Shown in pieces: positions 45,352-48,632 of a DNA stretch of 48,632 nucleotides. This DNA comes from Planctomycetales bacterium (GTDB lineage: Bacteria; Omnitrophota; Gorgyraeia; Gygaellales; Profunditerraquicolaceae), in the NCBI GenBank assembly GCA_005239725.1, contig SBBM01000033.1, positions 1-48,632 of the forward strand, given 5' to 3'. The position numbers and the translations under genes are program-made. Position 1 is the first letter of the stretch, and each line of letters starts with the position of its first letter. The notes under the pieces are model-generated. The model was given only the letters and a program-made list of their open reading frames with translations, was not told the origin of the DNA and made no database searches.

Positions 45352-46278
45352 TTATCCGCCTCCTGCCAAGTCTTCCTTCTTCTCTACATTCCTTACCTGG
45401 GCATCCGCATCTATTCGCCGCATAAGGCTTTTTAATACTTTATTAGGCCCGAATTCGATGAAATTCTTCACGCCTTTAGACAAGATAAACCTCATCGAAT
45501 CTTCCCAGAGGACACTCGCTGCAACTTGCTTAACAAGGTTGGCTTTTATTTCTTCCGGCGAATCAGCCGGCTTTGCCGTAACATTGCTGATGAAATTTGT
45601 TTTAGGCTTATTAATCTTTATTTTGTCCAGCTCGCCGGCCAGTTTCAATGCCGCACCCTTCATAAATGAAGAGTGAAATGCCCCGCTTACATCTAAAACA
45701 ATAACCCTCTTAGCGCCTCTCTCCTGCGCCAGTTTTTGCGCTTCCTCGATTTCTTTAGGGCCTCCGGATATGACAATCTGGCCCGGTGAATTTATATTGG
45801 CAATTTCCGCGCCTGTATCGGCGCAAAGTTTTTTGGCTGCCGCCAGCTCAAGTCCGATTAAAGAGGCCATCTTGCCGGGTTTTTTCGCAGCCTCCTCTTC
45901 CATAAATTTACCCCGGCACCTGACCAGGCGAACCGCGTCTTCAAAACCGATAGACTCACTGGCAACCAATGCCGAATACTCTCCCAGGCTTAAACCCGCC
46001 GCATAACGGGTTAACGGGTTAACAGGCAACGGACTAACTGATTTATACGCCTCCCAGGCAGCAATACTCATAGTTAATATCGCCGGCTGGCAATTATCCG
46101 TCTGGGTCAGTCTTTCCTGCGGGCCCTCAAAACAAAGCTTACTGATTGAAAACCCTAAAGCATTATCCGCTTTATCAAAAACCGCTTTTGCCTCAGGAAA
46201 AGCCTCGTAGAGGTCTTTGCCCATACCTATATATTGGCTACCCTGGCCGGCGAAAAGATAGGCTATGTTTTCTGGCAT
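45352..46278 (-). CDS. fabD: Malonyl-CoA-acyl carrier protein transacylase (start revised to MPENIAYLF)
   Basis: IAYLFAGQGSQYIGMGKDLYE, AAGLSLGEYSALVAS, VLDVSGAFHSSFM. Confidence 0.96.
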   Translation of the reverse strand: MPENIAYLFAGQGSQYIGMGKDLYEAFPEAKAVFDKADNALGFSISKLCFEGPQERLTQTDNCQPAILTMSIAAWEAYKSVSPLPVNPLTRYAAGLSLGEYSALVASESIGFEDAVRLVRCRGKFMEEEAAKKPGKMASLIGLELAAAKKLCADTGAEIANINSPGQIVISGGPKEIEEAQKLAQERGAKRVIVLDVSGAFHSSFMKGAALKLAGELDKIKINKPKTNFISNVTAKPADSPEEIKANLVKQVAASVLWEDSMRFILSKGVKNFIEFGPNKVLKSLMRRIDADAQVRNVEKKEDLAGGG

Positions 46279-46305
46279 ATCTCCCAATCAACACTCCTCT
46301 TGTAG

Positions 46306-46334
46306 CGGGACAGTCCCCATCCGGGGACAGTCCC
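46306..46334. repeat. GGGACAGTCCCC tandem palindromic repeat between fabH and fabD
   Basis: GGGACAGTCCCCATCCGGGGACAGTCCC. Confidence 0.75.
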
Positions 46335-46351
46335 AGGCCGCAATACCATGC

Positions 46352-47329
46352 TCACCATTTTATGACCATAGCTCCCCAGACTAGGCCCGCGCCAAAAGCA
46401 TCTAAGAGAACAATGTCCCCTTTCTTTACCCTGCCTTCCCTGGCTGCTTCGCATAAAGCCGTCGCCGTAGAGGCGCTGGACATATTTCCGCATCTCTCAA
46501 TATTAAGATAAACCTTATCTTCCGGAATCCCTAATTTCTTGGCGACCGCTAAAATAATACGCGAATTTGCCTGATGCGGGATAATTAAATTCACGTTGGA
46601 AAAGGTCAAACCTGCCCGCCTCAAAGCCTCCTCGGCTGCCCTGGTCATAGTGTTAACCGCAATTTTAAAGAGTTCGTTGCCCTGCATTTTTAGATAATGC
46701 ATACGCTTATCCACAGTCTCATGGGTTGCCGGATTCCCCGACCCGCCGGCAGGTATATTTAATACGCCTGTCCTTGAGCCGTCACAGCCAAGATAAGTAG
46801 ATACAATCCCGCCGGATTTCACTTCCGATAAGACTGCTGCACCGGCGCCGTCTCCGAATAAAACGCAGGTATTCCGGTCCTGCCAGTCAGTAACAGAAGA
46901 TAAAACCTCGACTCCCACAACCAGGGCATTCTTATAACTGCCGCAGGCTATAAACTGGTGCGCCGTGGAAATGGCATAAACAAAACCTGCACAGGCAGCG
47001 GAAATATCAAAACATGCCGCATCTTTCATTCCCATCTTATCCTGCAGAATTGCGGCTACGGAGGGAGTAGGCATATCCCCGGTGATTGTGGCGACAATGA
47101 CTAAATCTATGTCCTCAGGCTTAAGCCCGGCATCTTTTAAAGCCTGCCCGCCTGCCTTAGCCGCAAGGTCCGAAGCAGCCTCGCCTCTTGCCGCCAAATG
47201 CCTTTCCTTTATCCCGGTCCGGGTAGTAATCCATTCGTCGGAGGTATCCACCATTCTTTCCAGGTCCGCATTGGTGAGGATCTTTGCAGGTAAGTACTCC
47301 CCTAATCCTATTATGCCTACCTTCTTCAT
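46352..47329 (-). CDS. fabH: 3-oxoacyl-[acyl-carrier-protein] synthase III
   Basis: GIIGLGEYLPAKILTN, DTSDEWITTRTGIKERH, DISAACAGFVYAISTA, IIPHQANSRII. Confidence 0.97.
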   Translation of the reverse strand: MKKVGIIGLGEYLPAKILTNADLERMVDTSDEWITTRTGIKERHLAARGEAASDLAAKAGGQALKDAGLKPEDIDLVIVATITGDMPTPSVAAILQDKMGMKDAACFDISAACAGFVYAISTAHQFIACGSYKNALVVGVEVLSSVTDWQDRNTCVLFGDGAGAAVLSEVKSGGIVSTYLGCDGSRTGVLNIPAGGSGNPATHETVDKRMHYLKMQGNELFKIAVNTMTRAAEEALRRAGLTFSNVNLIIPHQANSRIILAVAKKLGIPEDKVYLNIERCGNMSSASTATALCEAAREGRVKKGDIVLLDAFGAGLVWGAMVIKW

Positions 47330-47332
47330 TTT

Positions 47333-48328
47333 TTATATTGTCTTTGCTTTTATTGCTTCTAAAATCTTCTCGGTAAACTTACGCTCTACTTCCTCTTTGG
47401 CAACGCGTATGGCATTTTTTATGGCATTGGCATTGGAGCGGCCGTGCCCGATAATAACTACGCCGTCAACCCCCAACAAAGGAGCGCCTCCGTATTCGGA
47501 ATAATCTATCTCCTTCTTAAACCTTAAAAGGCTTGGCCTTAAAAAGAAAAGCCCTATCATCCCGAGCAGGCTGCCGGTTAAATGCCTTTTTAAAAATACC
47601 TGCAGGGCCTCTGCCAGGCTCTCCGAAACCTTCAACGTTACATTCCCTATAAATCCGTCGCAGACAATGATATCGCACTTTCCCGAGTAAATATCCTTGC
47701 CTTCGACATTTCCGATAAAATTAAGGTGGCTCTTCTCAAATAATTCGTATGTTTCCTTGATAAATTCCGTGCCTTTGGTTTCTTCTTCGCCGACATTTAA
47801 AAGCCCGACCTTAGGGCTTGGCTTATTCAATATGTAATTAAAGTAAACGTCTGCCATTATGCCGTATTGCAATAACTGGTTAGGGCGGGAATTTATATTT
47901 GCGCCGACATCAATAATCAAGGCTATGCCTTTTAATGTCGGAACAACTATGGCAATGCCCGGCCGCTCAATCCCCGGCAACATCCTCAAGCTCAATGTTG
48001 CCGCGCAGACAACCGCACCCGTATTGCCTGCGCTAAAAAAGGCATCCCCCTTGTTTTCTTTAATCAGGTTTAACCCCACCACAATAGAAGAATCCCTCTT
48101 TCTCCTTACGCTGATTGCGGCAGGCTCGGACATATCTATTGTTTCGCTGGCAGGTTCTATGGAGATTTTGTTGCCTTTATATTTAGCTTTAGCTAAACAG
48201 GTCTTAATCTTTGCCGTATTGCCGACAAGGACAACTTCGATATTGTATTCTTTAACTGCGGCTACCGCTCCCTTAACCACTACATCGGGGGCATAATCGC
48301 CACCCATTGCGTCTACGATTATTCTCAT
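47333..48328 (-). CDS. plsX: Phosphate acyltransferase PlsX
   Basis: MRIIVDAMGGDYAPDVVVKGAV, FFSAGNTGAVVCAATL, LIDVGANINSRPNQLLQYG, IVCDGFIGNVTLK. Confidence 0.97.
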   Translation of the reverse strand: MRIIVDAMGGDYAPDVVVKGAVAAVKEYNIEVVLVGNTAKIKTCLAKAKYKGNKISIEPASETIDMSEPAAISVRRKRDSSIVVGLNLIKENKGDAFFSAGNTGAVVCAATLSLRMLPGIERPGIAIVVPTLKGIALIIDVGANINSRPNQLLQYGIMADVYFNYILNKPSPKVGLLNVGEEETKGTEFIKETYELFEKSHLNFIGNVEGKDIYSGKCDIIVCDGFIGNVTLKVSESLAEALQVFLKRHLTGSLLGMIGLFFLRPSLLRFKKEIDYSEYGGAPLLGVDGVVIIGHGRSNANAIKNAIRVAKEEVERKFTEKILEAIKAKTI

Positions 48329-48360
48329 TATCTAATCTCCTAACCAAACCGTTTCTTGTT

Positions 48361-48412
48361 GGGGAAGAGTCCCCTTCCGTTACCTCGCCATAGGCAAGAC
48401 GGGGACAGTCCC
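48361..48412. repeat. GGGGAAGAGTCCCC...GGGGACAGTCCC repeat between rpmF and plsX
   Basis: Shares GGGGACAGTCCCwGGCyGCAATAy with the 46306 copy. Confidence 0.7.
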
Positions 48413-48423
48413 TGGCTGCAATA

Positions 48424-48627
48424 TTAGGCTTCTTTACTCCTTTTCTCTTTTACTTTTATTTCTATTGCCTGCCGTTTGTTATAATAACCGCAGATAGGGC
48501 AAACTTTATGGGACAGCTTCGGCTGCTTGCATTGCGGGCACGGCGCAAGGTTTAGGCCGCCTAATTTCCAATGGGTTCTGCGTCTTCTTCCGCGCGCTTT
48601 CGAATGTCGTTTCTTTGGTAATGGCAT
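48424..48627 (-). CDS. rpmF: 50S ribosomal protein L32
   Basis: MPLPKKRHSKARGRRRRTHWKL...CPQCKQPKLSHKVCPICGYYNKRQ. Confidence 0.97.
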   Translation of the reverse strand: MPLPKKRHSKARGRRRRTHWKLGGLNLAPCPQCKQPKLSHKVCPICGYYNKRQAIEIKVKEKRSKEA

Positions 48628-48632
48628 GATTC

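Noticed and set aside
44918-45676. 252-aa plus-strand ORF opposite fabG and fabD
   Set aside because: Antisense to two conserved fatty-acid genes; no motif.
1-48632. tRNA or rRNA genes
   Set aside because: No cloverleaf or rRNA core sequence recognised by eye in the intergenic regions; a tRNAscan/Infernal run would be decisive.

Overview
This 48.6 kb window is bacterial chromosome. Gene density is very high and almost every gene is on the minus strand. The only credible plus-strand gene is a GAF-GGDEF diguanylate cyclase between recA and smc. The style (chained ATGA overlaps, SecDF fusion, several families of short palindromic repeats) suggests a Candidatus Omnitrophota-like or other uncultured lineage; that placement is inference only. 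Housekeeping and biosynthetic blocks, in minus-strand order from the right end: rpmF-plsX-fabHDG-acpP-fabF, leuCD/leuB/asd/truA, marC/glgC/argA-like, an acyl-CoA dehydrogenase/EtfBA module with a ferredoxin domain on EtfA, PilZ, HTH-smc, recA/degP-like/recX/alaS, hisDBHA(lipoprotein)F(GIY-YIG)I-trpE, rpsP/yajC/secDF, a compact mfd, surA-like/pdxA, and rsmA. The most unusual locus is about 0.9-7.1 kb. It is an apparent operon with a response-regulator receiver fused to a 2-hydroxyacyl-CoA dehydratase (HgdB/BcrB-like) domain, a stand-alone HgdB-like protein whose only well-placed start is an ATC codon, a BadF/HgdC-type activase with both cluster cysteines, a 7TM-GAF histidine kinase and a receiver-only response regulator. 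This could be a two-component system wired to an ATP-dependent radical/Fe-S reductase module. A second theme is that short repeats form parts of proteins or their ends (SurA-like signal peptide, AlaRS linker, LeuC linker, LeuD, SecF and HisA C-termini, HisI start codon). A GIY-YIG nuclease cassette with 11-bp terminal inverted repeats sits between hisF and hisI with translational coupling preserved.
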